Of a DNA stretch of 64,000 nt, positions 55,268-63,913 are shown one piece after another (positions within the stretch are counted from its first letter, which is position 1; each line of letters begins with the position of its first letter). The stretch spans positions 26,480 through 90,479 of the forward strand of contig JAUNOP010000006.1 of assembly GCA_030537135.1 (NCBI GenBank). Reading direction: 5' to 3'. Origin of the DNA: Eubacteriales bacterium. GTDB lineage: Bacteria; Bacillota; Clostridia; Lachnospirales; Lachnospiraceae. The notes beneath the pieces are model-generated. The model was not told the DNA's origin and did no database searches. It saw only the letters and a program-made list of their open reading frames with translations. Made by a program: the position numbers and the translations under genes.

Positions 55268-56929
55268 TTATTTCCAATATTTTTTATCTGGAGTTCTGTA
55301 GCCAAGAGCCTCCCGCACATGGGCTGCTCCTATTCTTTCGCAGCCCTCCATGTCTGCAATGGTTCTGGAAACCTTAAGTATCCTGTGATAGCCTCGTCCG
55401 CTCAAATGAAGGGATTCATAAGCTTTCTTAAGAATCTGCTCCCCCTCCTCGTCTAAGGAGCAGAACTGACGCACCCTGGAAGGGGGAATCTCTGAATTAA
55501 ACTGGCAGGAGGTTCCCTGAAATCTCTTTTTCTGAATAAGATGTACCTTCTCCACCCTGCTCCTTATCTGTGCCGAGGATTCCTCTTCTCTGCTGCCGAT
55601 TATCTGGTCATAACCAAGCTCCGGCGACTCTGCACATACATCTATGCGATCCAAAAGAGGCTGGCTTATCCTCTGCAGGTACTGCTGCACACTTCCAGGG
55701 CTGCAGGTGCAGCGGTTCATATCTGGATAGTAGCCGCACGGGCAGGGATTCATTGCTCCAACCAGGAGAAAATTGGCTGGAAAGGTATAGGTTCCCTGAA
55801 CTCTTGAAAGCTGAATCCTTCTGTCCTCCAGGGGCTGCCTGAGAATTTCAAGCGCTCTTTTGGAAAATTCCGGCATTTCATCCAGAAACAATACAGAACG
55901 ATGGGCAAGAGTTACCTCTCCTGGCTTTGGGTTGCGCCCTCCCCCTGCAAGAGCCTGGGCAGAGGAGGTATGATGAGGCGCCCGAAATGGGCGCGATAGG
56001 AGAATCGGCTCCTCCTTGGAGAGAAGCCCTGCAATGCTGTAAATCTTCGTAAGCTCCAGACTTTCCTCAAAGGTCAGCTCCGGAAGAATCGTCGGAATTC
56101 TCCTGGCTGTCATGGTTTTGCCTGAACCAGGAGGACCTATAAGAAGAAGATTGTGAAAGCCGCTCACTGCAATCTCTGCCGCTCTTTTTACAGACTCCTG
56201 TCCCTGAATATCCGCAAAATCCACCTCATATTTTCTCTGTAGCCCCGGCGTCTTCTGAGACCCGGCTGTCTGAATGCTCTCGTATTTTTCAGGAGCTGTG
56301 CAGAAGCGTATCAGCTCCTTGATTGTTTGCACTGCCACAATACGTATATCCTTTACAAGGGAAGCCTCTTGTTCATTATCCTTTGGGATAATGCAGGTAT
56401 GACATCCAAGTTCTCTTGCACGAATCACCACAGGCAGAACCCCCGGAACATGACGGATAGCTCCGCTTAAGGACACCTCTCCCATCACCATGACCTGACT
56501 TAGAGAGCTGGCAGGCACAAGCCTTAAGGCGCACAGAATCGCAGCTGCCACAGGAAGATCAAAGCCAGCTCCTTCCTTTCGGATTCCGACCGGAGAGAGA
56601 TTGATGGTAATGCGCTTTGGCGGAAGAGCAATCTCCATGTTTTTGAGCGCTGTGCGAACGCGCTCCTGCGCCTCCTTTACCTGGGAGGAAGCAAAGCCTA
56701 CAATCGTGAAGGACGGAAGACCGTCGCTGACGTCTGCCTCCACCTGCACAGGACAGACCTCCATCCCCAGAATTGCCGCTGATAATATGCTGCTAAATAT
56801 GCTGAACCACTTCCTTTCTTTCTGATGCCGCAGAGAAAGGCTGCATCCCACAGACTGCGGCATATTTTTCTGATCTGTCTGCAGCGCTCCCGCTGCCTTT
56901 GTGCTTTGGGTGTAATAAAAAGAATTCAA
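55268..56929 (-). CDS. ComM/YifB-type Mg-chelatase-like AAA+ ATPase (start uncertain)
   Basis: A YifB/ComM homologue; ComM is a hexameric helicase promoting branch migration in transformation. It has the N-terminal Lon-like domain (LPSFTIVGFASSQVKEAQERV), the P-loop GPPGSGKTM, LDEMPEFSKRALEILRQPLEDR and the zinc-like MNPCPCGYYPD. Homology starts only at the ATA codon at 56800 (IFSSILSAAILG), where relatives have Met. That ATA has AGGAAG nine bases before it. An in-frame frame continues upstream to TTG 56929, which overlaps the stop of the 55-aa gene as TTGA, and ATG 56863 lies between. Either an N-terminal extension is used or initiation occurs at ATA. dprA follows by 12 bases. Confidence 0.88.
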   Translation of the reverse strand: MNSFYYTQSTKAAGALQTDQKNMPQSVGCSLSLRHQKERKWFSIFSSILSAAILGMEVCPVQVEADVSDGLPSFTIVGFASSQVKEAQERVRTALKNMEIALPPKRITINLSPVGIRKEGAGFDLPVAAAILCALRLVPASSLSQVMVMGEVSLSGAIRHVPGVLPVVIRARELGCHTCIIPKDNEQEASLVKDIRIVAVQTIKELIRFCTAPEKYESIQTAGSQKTPGLQRKYEVDFADIQGQESVKRAAEIAVSGFHNLLLIGPPGSGKTMTARRIPTILPELTFEESLELTKIYSIAGLLSKEEPILLSRPFRAPHHTSSAQALAGGGRNPKPGEVTLAHRSVLFLDEMPEFSKRALEILRQPLEDRRIQLSRVQGTYTFPANFLLVGAMNPCPCGYYPDMNRCTCSPGSVQQYLQRISQPLLDRIDVCAESPELGYDQIIGSREEESSAQIRSRVEKVHLIQKKRFQGTSCQFNSEIPPSRVRQFCSLDEEGEQILKKAYESLHLSGRGYHRILKVSRTIADMEGCERIGAAHVREALGYRTPDKKYWK

Positions 56930-57093
56930 AAGAAACAGTTGGTCGGACTCACCTGAATACGATACTTTGAACCGTCCGACAGCTCCACATACAGGGCGTT
57001 CTCCTCCTGTACCTCTGCAAGAGTGACAATAGACAATCTCCCTGTTGTGTTCAAGATACGATAAAGAATTTGAAGAAATGTTATTTTATCCAT
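56926..57093 (-). CDS. 55-residue small protein, unknown
   Basis: A short gene not seen as a long frame. ATG 57093 has GGAGG about six bases upstream (GGAGGCAAATC). The protein begins MDKITFLQILYRILNTTGRL, continues with a beta-strand pattern (LSIVTLAEVQEENALYVEL, then DGSKYRIQVS), and ends TNCFF. It is probably a small soluble beta-rich protein. Its TGA stop overlaps TTG 56929, a possible start of the ComM-like gene, suggesting translational coupling. I do not recognise the family. Confidence 0.6.
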   Translation of the reverse strand: MDKITFLQILYRILNTTGRLSIVTLAEVQEENALYVELSDGSKYRIQVSPTNCFF

Positions 57094-57153
57094 GATTTGC
57101 CTCCGTCTTTATTTTAGCCCATTTTGCTCTGGATGGCAAGGAAAATTTTTCAG

Positions 57154-57193
57154 TCAAGCGGATATTCGCTTCGCTACTTGCTTGATACGTTAA
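57154..57193. repeat. Short intergenic repeat copy with inverted ends
   Basis: TCAAGC (57154-57159) and GCTTGA (57180-57185) flank a short hairpin-forming core, and ACTTGCTTGATACGTTAA (57176-57193) is identical to 51026-51043. The two copies suggest a dispersed repeat family. Confidence 0.55.
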
Positions 57194-57230
57194 AAGAAGC
57201 AGAGAGTGCGTCTTATGCATTCCCTGCTTC
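57191..57230 (-). terminator. Terminator of the ABC importer operon
   Basis: GAAGCAGAGAGTGCG (57196-57210) pairs with TGCATTCCCTGCTTC (57216-57230) with two G-T or mismatched positions; on the minus strand TTTTAACG follows. Confidence 0.7.
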
Positions 57231-57238
57231 CTTTCTTC

Positions 57239-58483
57239 TTACCTGGATAAAATTCTCTCTTTTACCTCATCCACAGAATAAGCCTCTGCTAGCGCCTTAA
57301 GGCTCTGCGCATCAGCCTCTGCGTTAAAATCGCGGATAACTTTCATCAGGTCATCGCAGCTGTAGGCATTTTCATAAATGCCTGTTGTATAGCCATACAG
57401 CTCAATATACTCCTCCTTGCTCCCTGCTGTCCAGAAGCCCTGATACAAGCGGACTGCAAGACCATCCTCAGAATTCGCGTCAGCGTCTCCTGCCATGGCA
57501 TTATAGAGCATGGCAAAGGCAGGTCCTGCCATGGAGCCATACTTTCCTGCAACATAATCAATACTCGAATTGCCAAAGCGATCCTTTTTCCTCACAAGCT
57601 CAAAGTTCTGTTCTGAAAAGCAGTCAATGATTCCAAGCATCAGATTGCTTCCCTGAGCCTCCTCCTTTGCTGTGAAGCTGTCCATAAAGGAGTCTACTGC
57701 CATGCAGCTTAAAACCGCATCATAACTTTCCCTGTCCAGAGCTGCCTCAAGGTTAGCCTTTCCCTCCTCAGTGGACATATAGCCCGGACAAAGCGTAATG
57801 GAATATCCGGCCTTTCCTGTGTCCACAGGCGTTACCTCTGACTGGGAGGCGAGTTCCTCAATATTATCCAGAGCCAGTCCCCACACCTCAGTAAGGCCTT
57901 CCAGAAAGCCCCTGGTCCGTTCCAGGTGCATAAAGTTATTGATCCCGGCTCCTCCGGTAATAAGCAGGCAGGACTTAGCGCCCTTGTCTGCAAAATGTTT
58001 CGCCATATCCCTTCCTGCAATATACTCTGTGTCAGCCTCAGGGCCTACGGTTCCCAAAAACCAGGGATTTTCCTTTACTGTGTCAAATTCCTCGTCGCTT
58101 AGGGTTCCTGAGCCGAGTACATAATACATTTCCTCTTCTTTGCATACGCTGACCGTACTCTCTATATCATGTCCGTAAAAAGAGATAATTCCCTGCGCTC
58201 CCATGCTCTTCATGGTGCGGATGAATTCATTTTCCTCCTCGCCGGAGGTTACGGTGTCTGATACAACAAAATGCACAGGAAAGCCTGCCTCAATATAATC
58301 TCTGTAATAATCCATGAACATATCCATCTCTGCTGCATCCTTATTGTAGGATACCACGCCGATGGTATAGAGAACATCTGAGGTAATCAGCTGTCCCTCT
58401 TCTGCCAGGACAGGCATTGTCTGGGTACACAGAAGAAGGCCTGCGAGAAAACCGGCTGCTGCTCTTTTTCTTCTCTTTGTCAT
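57239..58483 (-). CDS. Secreted type I periplasmic-binding-like protein
   Basis: A 414-residue protein with a signal peptide (MTKRRKRAAAGFLAGLLLC, cleavage expected after PVLA). The mature chain resembles type I periplasmic binding proteins of sugar transporters: TIGVVSYNKDA strand, an FVVSDTVTS segment, GAQGIISFYGHDI, and ITGGAGINNFMHLERTRGF. No lipobox is seen, so it may be soluble or held by other means. ATG 58483 follows AGGGG. It is the last gene behind a peptide-type ABC importer, whose own binding protein (60360-61907) belongs to a different fold, so its role in the operon is unclear. Confidence 0.82.
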   Translation of the reverse strand: MTKRRKRAAAGFLAGLLLCTQTMPVLAEEGQLITSDVLYTIGVVSYNKDAAEMDMFMDYYRDYIEAGFPVHFVVSDTVTSGEEENEFIRTMKSMGAQGIISFYGHDIESTVSVCKEEEMYYVLGSGTLSDEEFDTVKENPWFLGTVGPEADTEYIAGRDMAKHFADKGAKSCLLITGGAGINNFMHLERTRGFLEGLTEVWGLALDNIEELASQSEVTPVDTGKAGYSITLCPGYMSTEEGKANLEAALDRESYDAVLSCMAVDSFMDSFTAKEEAQGSNLMLGIIDCFSEQNFELVRKKDRFGNSSIDYVAGKYGSMAGPAFAMLYNAMAGDADANSEDGLAVRLYQGFWTAGSKEEYIELYGYTTGIYENAYSCDDLMKVIRDFNAEADAQSLKALAEAYSVDEVKERILSR

Positions 58484-58600
58484 TCTTTCCCCTTTCATGA
58501 CGCACTTGCTAATCAATAATGGTAGATTTGGAAGTTCACTTCCAAACTTCCCTTCCTCTCCGCCATTTGGCGCCTCTGCTTATTCCAGCAGTCCTTTGTC

Positions 58601-59569
58601 TCAAAGCTTATCTGTCACATAGTGGCAGGCGACCTCATGTCCAGGTGAAACCTCCTTCAGAGCGGGTCTGTGCGTCCTGCATTTTTCCATGCAATGCTCA
58701 CAGCGGTTCTGGAACGGGCAGCCCCTGGGTACTGCCAGGGGGCTTGGCGCTTCGCTCTCAATACTCTCAATGGGCGTATGCGGATCCATATGAATCGAAA
58801 ACTGCGCTCCCAGAAGAGCCTGGGTGTAGGGATGCTGCGAGTTATGGGCAACCTCCTCCCCTGGCAGAACCTCCACAATATGTCCCAGATACATAACTGC
58901 AATCTGATGAGAAAAGGACTGAATCAGCGCAAGGTCATGGCAAATGAACAGAATGCTGATGTTTTTCTCCTTCTGAAGACGCACCAGAAGCGCAATAATA
59001 GACTCCTGCACAGATACATCGAGCGCAGAGGTCGCCTCGTCGCACACCAGTACCTCTGGCTCCAGAGACAAAGCCCTTGCAATGCTTACTCTCTGCCTCT
59101 GGCCTCCGCTCATATTATGCGGATAGCGGTACATAAAATCCGCCGGAAGCTCCACCATCTCCAAAAGCTCTTTTGCCTTAGCCTCCTTCTCACTCCTCTT
59201 GATTTTCTTGAAATTCATCAGAGGCTCTGTGAGAATATCCACAATCTTCATTTTGGGATTAAAGGACGCCAGTGGATCCTGGAAGACCATCTGCATGTTC
59301 TGGCGGTTGAGCCAGATTTCTTTTTTGGAAAGAGCAGCCAGGTTCTTTCCATGATACAGAATCTGACCGCCGGTGGGCTTGTCAAGAGAAATAACCATGC
59401 GCACAAAGGTAGATTTTCCGCAGCCGCTCTCTCCCACAATTCCCAGTGTCTTTCCCTTATATACATTTAAATTAATATCATTGCATGCTGTCAGCGTTCT
59501 TCCTCCTTGGGCAGGAAACTGCTTTACGATATGCTCCGCCTTCAGCACAATGTCAGATTCCTTAAACAA
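58601..59569 (-). CDS. Peptide/nickel-type ABC transporter ATP-binding protein (OppF/DppF-like)
   Basis: A 322-residue ATPase: Walker A GESGCGKST, Q-loop near MQMVFQDPLASFNP, signature MSGGQRQRVSIARAL, Walker B VLVCDEATSALD and switch His in FICHDLALIQ. The C-terminal extension with Cys pairs (GCPFQNRCEHCMEKCRTHRP) is the typical oligo/dipeptide tail. The start is TTG at 59569, with GGAGGG upstream; it overlaps the stop of the partner ATPase by eight bases, so the two are probably translationally coupled and form a heterodimer. Confidence 0.94.
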   Translation of the reverse strand: MFKESDIVLKAEHIVKQFPAQGGRTLTACNDINLNVYKGKTLGIVGESGCGKSTFVRMVISLDKPTGGQILYHGKNLAALSKKEIWLNRQNMQMVFQDPLASFNPKMKIVDILTEPLMNFKKIKRSEKEAKAKELLEMVELPADFMYRYPHNMSGGQRQRVSIARALSLEPEVLVCDEATSALDVSVQESIIALLVRLQKEKNISILFICHDLALIQSFSHQIAVMYLGHIVEVLPGEEVAHNSQHPYTQALLGAQFSIHMDPHTPIESIESEAPSPLAVPRGCPFQNRCEHCMEKCRTHRPALKEVSPGHEVACHYVTDKL

Positions 59570-60347
59570 AACGCTGTCCCTCCATTTCCGGAACCGCCTG
59601 AAGAAGCTTCTTTGTATAATCGCTGACAGGATGTCCCATCACCTCATCGCGCGTTCCCTGATCCACAACCTTGCCGTGCTGCATGACTATGAGCTGATCC
59701 GCCATATAAGCGGCAACACCGAGGTTATGGGTGACAATAATAATCCCTGTTCCAAAGCTTTCCCGAAGTTCCATCATCTGACGCACAATCTGCGCCTGCG
59801 TTGTCACATCCAGGGCGCTGGTCGGCTCGTCTGCCAGAAGAAGCTCTGGATGAAAGGTCATTGCCATGGCAATTCCCACACGCTGGCGCATACCGCCGGA
59901 GAGCTGATGCGGAAAGCTTTTCATCACATTTTCGCTGTCTGGAAGGCGCATTTTCTCAAGCATGGAGGAAGCCATTTTCCACGCCTCCTCATGAGACATC
60001 TTGCTGTGCGTGCAGATATATTCCACATACTGGCTTCCGATTCTCCGGATAGGATTCAGGGTGCCTCCGCAGTCCTGGAAAATCATGGACATCTTGGTTC
60101 CTCTAAGCTTTCTCCATTCCTCTCTGGAATTTCCCAGCAGGGAGGTGCCGTGGAAAAGGATATCTCCTGAGATGACTTTGCCGTTTCCTGCCAGCGCGCC
60201 GAGAACCGCACGAATGACCGTGGTTTTTCCGCTTCCGCTCTCTCCCACAATACTGATGATTTCTCCTTTTTTCATGGAAAGGTTGAAATGCTCAATCGTG
60301 GGCGCCTGCTTTCCATACTGAACAGCCAAATCTTTTATTTCCAGCAT
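59562..60347 (-). CDS. Peptide/nickel-type ABC transporter ATP-binding protein (OppD/DppD-like)
   Basis: A 261-residue ATPase partner of the previous protein: Walker A GESGSGKTT, Q-loop SMIFQDCGGTLNP, signature LSGGMRQRVGIAMAM, Walker B LLLADEPTSALD and IIVTHNLG. It is shorter than most OppD proteins because the Cys-containing C-terminal tail is missing. ATG 60347 follows GGAGC and lies 12 bases after the binding-protein gene. Confidence 0.93.
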   Translation of the reverse strand: MLEIKDLAVQYGKQAPTIEHFNLSMKKGEIISIVGESGSGKTTVIRAVLGALAGNGKVISGDILFHGTSLLGNSREEWRKLRGTKMSMIFQDCGGTLNPIRRIGSQYVEYICTHSKMSHEEAWKMASSMLEKMRLPDSENVMKSFPHQLSGGMRQRVGIAMAMTFHPELLLADEPTSALDVTTQAQIVRQMMELRESFGTGIIIVTHNLGVAAYMADQLIVMQHGKVVDQGTRDEVMGHPVSDYTKKLLQAVPEMEGQRFV

Positions 60348-60359
60348 AGTTCTGCTCCT

Positions 60360-61907
60360 TTATTCTGCCAGCTTGATGTCCTTTGTCAGCCAGTAATAAT
60401 CCATTGGATACATTTTCACGCCCTCTACGCGCGTATTAGAAAACAGGTAGGTTGTCTCATAGCCAAAGAATACCGTTGCCGCATCATCCATGATATGCTG
60501 CTGAATCTGCATAACCAGTTCCTTTCTTGCATCTGTGTCAAAGGTGGCTGCCAGCTCGTCAAGAAGCTTGTCAACCTCTGGATTGTTGTAGCCTGCAGTA
60601 TTATTTGCAGAGGTGCTGTACCAGTTCTCACGCAGATAGTTCTCCGGGTCTCCTGTGTTTGCCACAAGCACGTTCCAGATTAACAGGTCATACTGACCGG
60701 AATCTCTCATATCAAGCAGGGTCTCATAGCTCACGGTGTTGAGCTTTACGTTGATTCCAATATCCTTAAGGTTTGCCTGTGCTGCCTGTGCGTACACGCC
60801 AAGCTCTGCGCGGCTGGTATAAATAACAAAGTTCAGCTCCAGGGGTTCTCCATCCGGAGTTTCTACAAAGCCGTCTCCATCTGTATCCTTGTATCCGCCC
60901 TCCTCAAGAAGAGCCTTTGCTCCCTCCGGGTCATAGGTGTTCTCATCATTTAGTTCATCAAAGCCAAAATCCAGCGTCGGAGGCACAGGAGCCTTGCCTG
61001 GTGTTGCACCACCCTCAAGAAGAGCATTGCAGTAGGTCTCCTTGTCTAGACCGCGAAGAAGAGCCTGACGAAGCTTAATGTCGCCCAGAGCGCCGTTCTG
61101 GTTCATAAATGCATAGGTGGAGCGAAGAGACTGAAGCTCCTGAATATTGTAATTGTCATTTCCCTCAAATTCAATCAGGTTCTCTGTCTTGAGGTTATAA
61201 GCAATATCAATCTCTCCTGTCTGAAGGGCCATGGAACGGGTAGTCTGATCGTCCACACACTTTAAGGTTACTTTGTCAAGCGGAACCTCTCCGTCCCAGT
61301 AGTGTTCATTTCTTACAACCACACAGGAGTCTGTGGGGCTGAAGGATTCCACTGCATAAGGGCCTGTGCAGATGGGTCCCTCCATGGCAAAGGTAGAATC
61401 ATCCACACTGGTGTCCACAATCAGAAACAGTGGATCTGCAAGGCTTCCCGCCATGTTGGCATTGGCTCTCTTCAGGTGGAAAATCAGGTTCTGTCCGTCT
61501 ACCTCCATGTTGTCAAGGTCAAAAAATTCCGGCACACGGTCGCTCTTCTCGCAGGTGCGCTCAAGAGAGGATTTCACTGCCTCTGGAGTCATATCATTTC
61601 CATTGGAGAATTTCACGCCCTCGCGGATTTTGAAGGTCCATGTCAGACCGTCCTCGCTCCCCTCCCAGCTCTCTGCAAGGCATGGGGCAATATTGCCTTC
61701 CTCGTCAAATTTTGCCAGACACTCTCCCACTGCATAACGGGAAACCACCCAGCTAAAATATTGCTCAGTCGGCTCCAGAGTGTCTGCAAAGCTGGTGACG
61801 CCTATGGTAACGGTCTTGTCCTCTGCCTGTACGGCGCTCATAAGGGAAAGGCTCATTGCACACGCAAGAACAGTTCCCAACGCTCTCTTATATAATCTGT
61901 TTTTCAT
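60360..61907 (-). CDS. Extracellular solute-binding protein, family 5
   Basis: A 515-residue SBP_bac_5 protein (OppA/DppA/NikA type) with a signal peptide (KNRLYKRALGTVLACAMSL, cleavage expected after AVQA). Family motifs: ECLAKFDEEGNIAPCLAESW, DGLTWTFKIREGVKFSNGND, and NVLVANTGDPENYL near the C-terminal third. It binds a peptide, metal complex or similar ligand and delivers it to the two permeases upstream in the operon. No lipobox is visible. The ATG at 61907 follows AAAGGA; a longer frame overlaps the permease stop. The ligand cannot be predicted. Confidence 0.9.
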   Translation of the reverse strand: MKNRLYKRALGTVLACAMSLSLMSAVQAEDKTVTIGVTSFADTLEPTEQYFSWVVSRYAVGECLAKFDEEGNIAPCLAESWEGSEDGLTWTFKIREGVKFSNGNDMTPEAVKSSLERTCEKSDRVPEFFDLDNMEVDGQNLIFHLKRANANMAGSLADPLFLIVDTSVDDSTFAMEGPICTGPYAVESFSPTDSCVVVRNEHYWDGEVPLDKVTLKCVDDQTTRSMALQTGEIDIAYNLKTENLIEFEGNDNYNIQELQSLRSTYAFMNQNGALGDIKLRQALLRGLDKETYCNALLEGGATPGKAPVPPTLDFGFDELNDENTYDPEGAKALLEEGGYKDTDGDGFVETPDGEPLELNFVIYTSRAELGVYAQAAQANLKDIGINVKLNTVSYETLLDMRDSGQYDLLIWNVLVANTGDPENYLRENWYSTSANNTAGYNNPEVDKLLDELAATFDTDARKELVMQIQQHIMDDAATVFFGYETTYLFSNTRVEGVKMYPMDYYWLTKDIKLAE

Positions 61908-61941
61908 ATCTCTAATCCTTTCTTTTTTTCCATTCTCTTCC

Positions 61942-62769
61942 TTATTCATCCTGTCTTGGATCCAGAACATCACGGATGCTGTCGCCAAGCATATTAAATA
62001 CAATCACAACAATGACAATGGCAATGCCCGGATAAATCATAAGCCAGGGAGCCTTTGCCATATAGGTTCTTCCTTCGTTGAGCATAAGTCCCCATTCTGG
62101 TGTGGGCGCTGTGGCGCCAAAGCCCAGGAAGGATAGAGAGGCAAGCTCCAGCATCATGGTTCCGATATCAGCCGCTGCTGTGACCACCATCTGTGTGACC
62201 ATGTTCGGAAGCACATGTTTCCACAGGATAACCGATGTTTTTGTACCGTTTACCACAGCAGCCTCTATGTAGAGATTCTTCTTTACCTTGAGAACCATAC
62301 TTCTTGACAGACGCGCATACTTTGTCCAGCTCACTGCCGAGATAGCGATAACCGCGTTCACAATGTTCGGACCGAGCATTCCTGCGATGGCAATGGCAAG
62401 AACCAACCCAGGAAAGGAAATCATCATATCAGCCACGCGCATGATTACCGCGTCAATGATTCCTCCAAAATATCCTGCCAGAACCCCAAGCAGAGTTCCA
62501 ACCACAAAGATTACGGCAACCAAAACCAACGTCATCACAAGAGAGGTTCTGGTTCCGTAGATAACCCTGGACAGGATATCTCTTCCAAGCTTATCCGTGC
62601 CGCAGGGATATTCGCTGCATGGAGCCTTCAGAGAATCCAGCATAACTGCCTCATAGGGATCCTTTGGCGCCAAATATGGAGCAAAGACCGCCACTCCCAC
62701 CACAAGGAGCGCCAGAAGCAGGAACAGCGTAAACTGCTTATTCTCTCTGAACAATTTTAATACCTTCAA
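61942..62769 (-). CDS. Peptide/nickel-type ABC transporter permease (OppC/DppC-like)
   Basis: A 275-residue permease with about six membrane segments and the short N-terminal KVLKLFRENK region typical of DppC. The EAA loop is VVNGTKTSVILWKHVLPN near residue 190. The start is TTG at 62769 with AAGGAGG nine bases upstream, located across the end of the preceding permease gene. It forms the channel with the OppB-like permease. Confidence 0.93.
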   Translation of the reverse strand: MKVLKLFRENKQFTLFLLLALLVVGVAVFAPYLAPKDPYEAVMLDSLKAPCSEYPCGTDKLGRDILSRVIYGTRTSLVMTLVLVAVIFVVGTLLGVLAGYFGGIIDAVIMRVADMMISFPGLVLAIAIAGMLGPNIVNAVIAISAVSWTKYARLSRSMVLKVKKNLYIEAAVVNGTKTSVILWKHVLPNMVTQMVVTAAADIGTMMLELASLSFLGFGATAPTPEWGLMLNEGRTYMAKAPWLMIYPGIAIVIVVIVFNMLGDSIRDVLDPRQDE

Positions 62770-62770
62770 A

Positions 62771-63709
62771 TTACCGTTCCTCCTTCAGTCTTGGGTCTAA
62801 ATAATTGTAAGACAGGTCAACCAGAAGGTTAATACACATATACAGGATGGCAATCCACAGCACATAACCCTGTACAAGCGGATAATCTCTGCAGGAGATC
62901 GCCTTCACGGCCATGCTTCCCATTCCAGGCCAGTTATAGATAATCTCCACCACTGCGGTTCCTCCCAGAAGGCTGCCAAGGGACAGGCCCAAAAGCGTGA
63001 CCAGAGGCAGCATAACATTCGGAAGCACATGCCGCCACAAAATAACGCTCTCCTTGATTCCTCTCATCCTTGCGCCTGTCACATAGTCCTGGTGAAGCTC
63101 CTCCAGAACAGCGCTTCGCACCTGCCTCGTATATTTTGCCGACATGGCAAGCGCCAGTGTCACAGCCGGGAGAAGCATTGCCTTAAGGTCTGTGCTTCCT
63201 CCTGCTACATTTACCCAGCGCAGCTGCACACCGAAAATGCTGAGCAAAATCAGGCCAATCCAAAAGCTCGGCACAGACACGCCGATAAAGGTAACTCCCC
63301 GCACCAGATAATCTGGAAGCTTGTTTTGATACACAGCCGCCAGAATTCCCAGAGGCACAGAAAATACAATCATAATCAGCAGCGCCAGAAGGGACATCTG
63401 AAGGGTGGGCCAAAAGCAGGTGGTCAGCTTGTCAATAACAGGTACCTTCATGGAATAAGACATACCCATATCTCCGGTCAGCACACCGGCCAGCCAAGAA
63501 CCATACTGAACAAGAAACGGCTTGTCAAGCCCCAGCTCATGCCTTGTCTGCTCCAAAAGCTCTGGTGTGGGAAGATTTCCACATTCTGTGAGCATAATCT
63601 CAGCAGGGTCACCGGGCGAGAGATAGGTCAGCGCAAAGGTGAAAAAACTGATTCCAAACAGTACAATCAGAATCTGGATAAATCTTTTTCCAAGTTGTTT
63701 TTTTGTCAC
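62771..63709 (-). CDS. Peptide/nickel-type ABC transporter permease (OppB/DppB-like)
   Basis: A 312-residue permease, first gene of the importer operon. It starts VTKKQLGKRFIQILIVLFG, has the periplasmic loop LSPGDPAEIML near residue 35 and the EAA loop RMRGIKESVILWRHVLPN near 200, with six predicted helices. The start is GTG at 63709 because AAGGAG is six bases upstream; an open frame extends to 63964 with no homology. The operon order permease, permease, binding protein, two ATPases is common in Clostridia. Confidence 0.93.
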   Translation of the reverse strand: MTKKQLGKRFIQILIVLFGISFFTFALTYLSPGDPAEIMLTECGNLPTPELLEQTRHELGLDKPFLVQYGSWLAGVLTGDMGMSYSMKVPVIDKLTTCFWPTLQMSLLALLIMIVFSVPLGILAAVYQNKLPDYLVRGVTFIGVSVPSFWIGLILLSIFGVQLRWVNVAGGSTDLKAMLLPAVTLALAMSAKYTRQVRSAVLEELHQDYVTGARMRGIKESVILWRHVLPNVMLPLVTLLGLSLGSLLGGTAVVEIIYNWPGMGSMAVKAISCRDYPLVQGYVLWIAILYMCINLLVDLSYNYLDPRLKEER

Positions 63710-63884
63710 TTTTTTCTCCTTCCTACATTTTCCGGATTTATCGCCAGGCCCATATTTCAGAAAAAGCTTCCCGCACGATTCACACTGTGAACAATAGCGA
63801 GAAGCCTTTCTTTTGGGTACCTGCAAGGGCGCGCTTTTGTTTTTGGGCGAGCGCGCATCCTCTGGAGGGTTTTTGTCATATATG

Positions 63885-63913
63885 CCAAAAAACACCTGTA
63901 TCATAGATACAGG
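63885..63913 (-). terminator. Intrinsic terminator upstream of the importer operon
   Basis: On the minus strand CCTGTATC and GATACAGG (plus 63906-63913 and 63895-63902) form an eight-base stem with a TTTTTT tail. It either ends a gene beyond the window or attenuates the importer transcript, whose start lies 180 bases downstream. Confidence 0.65.
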
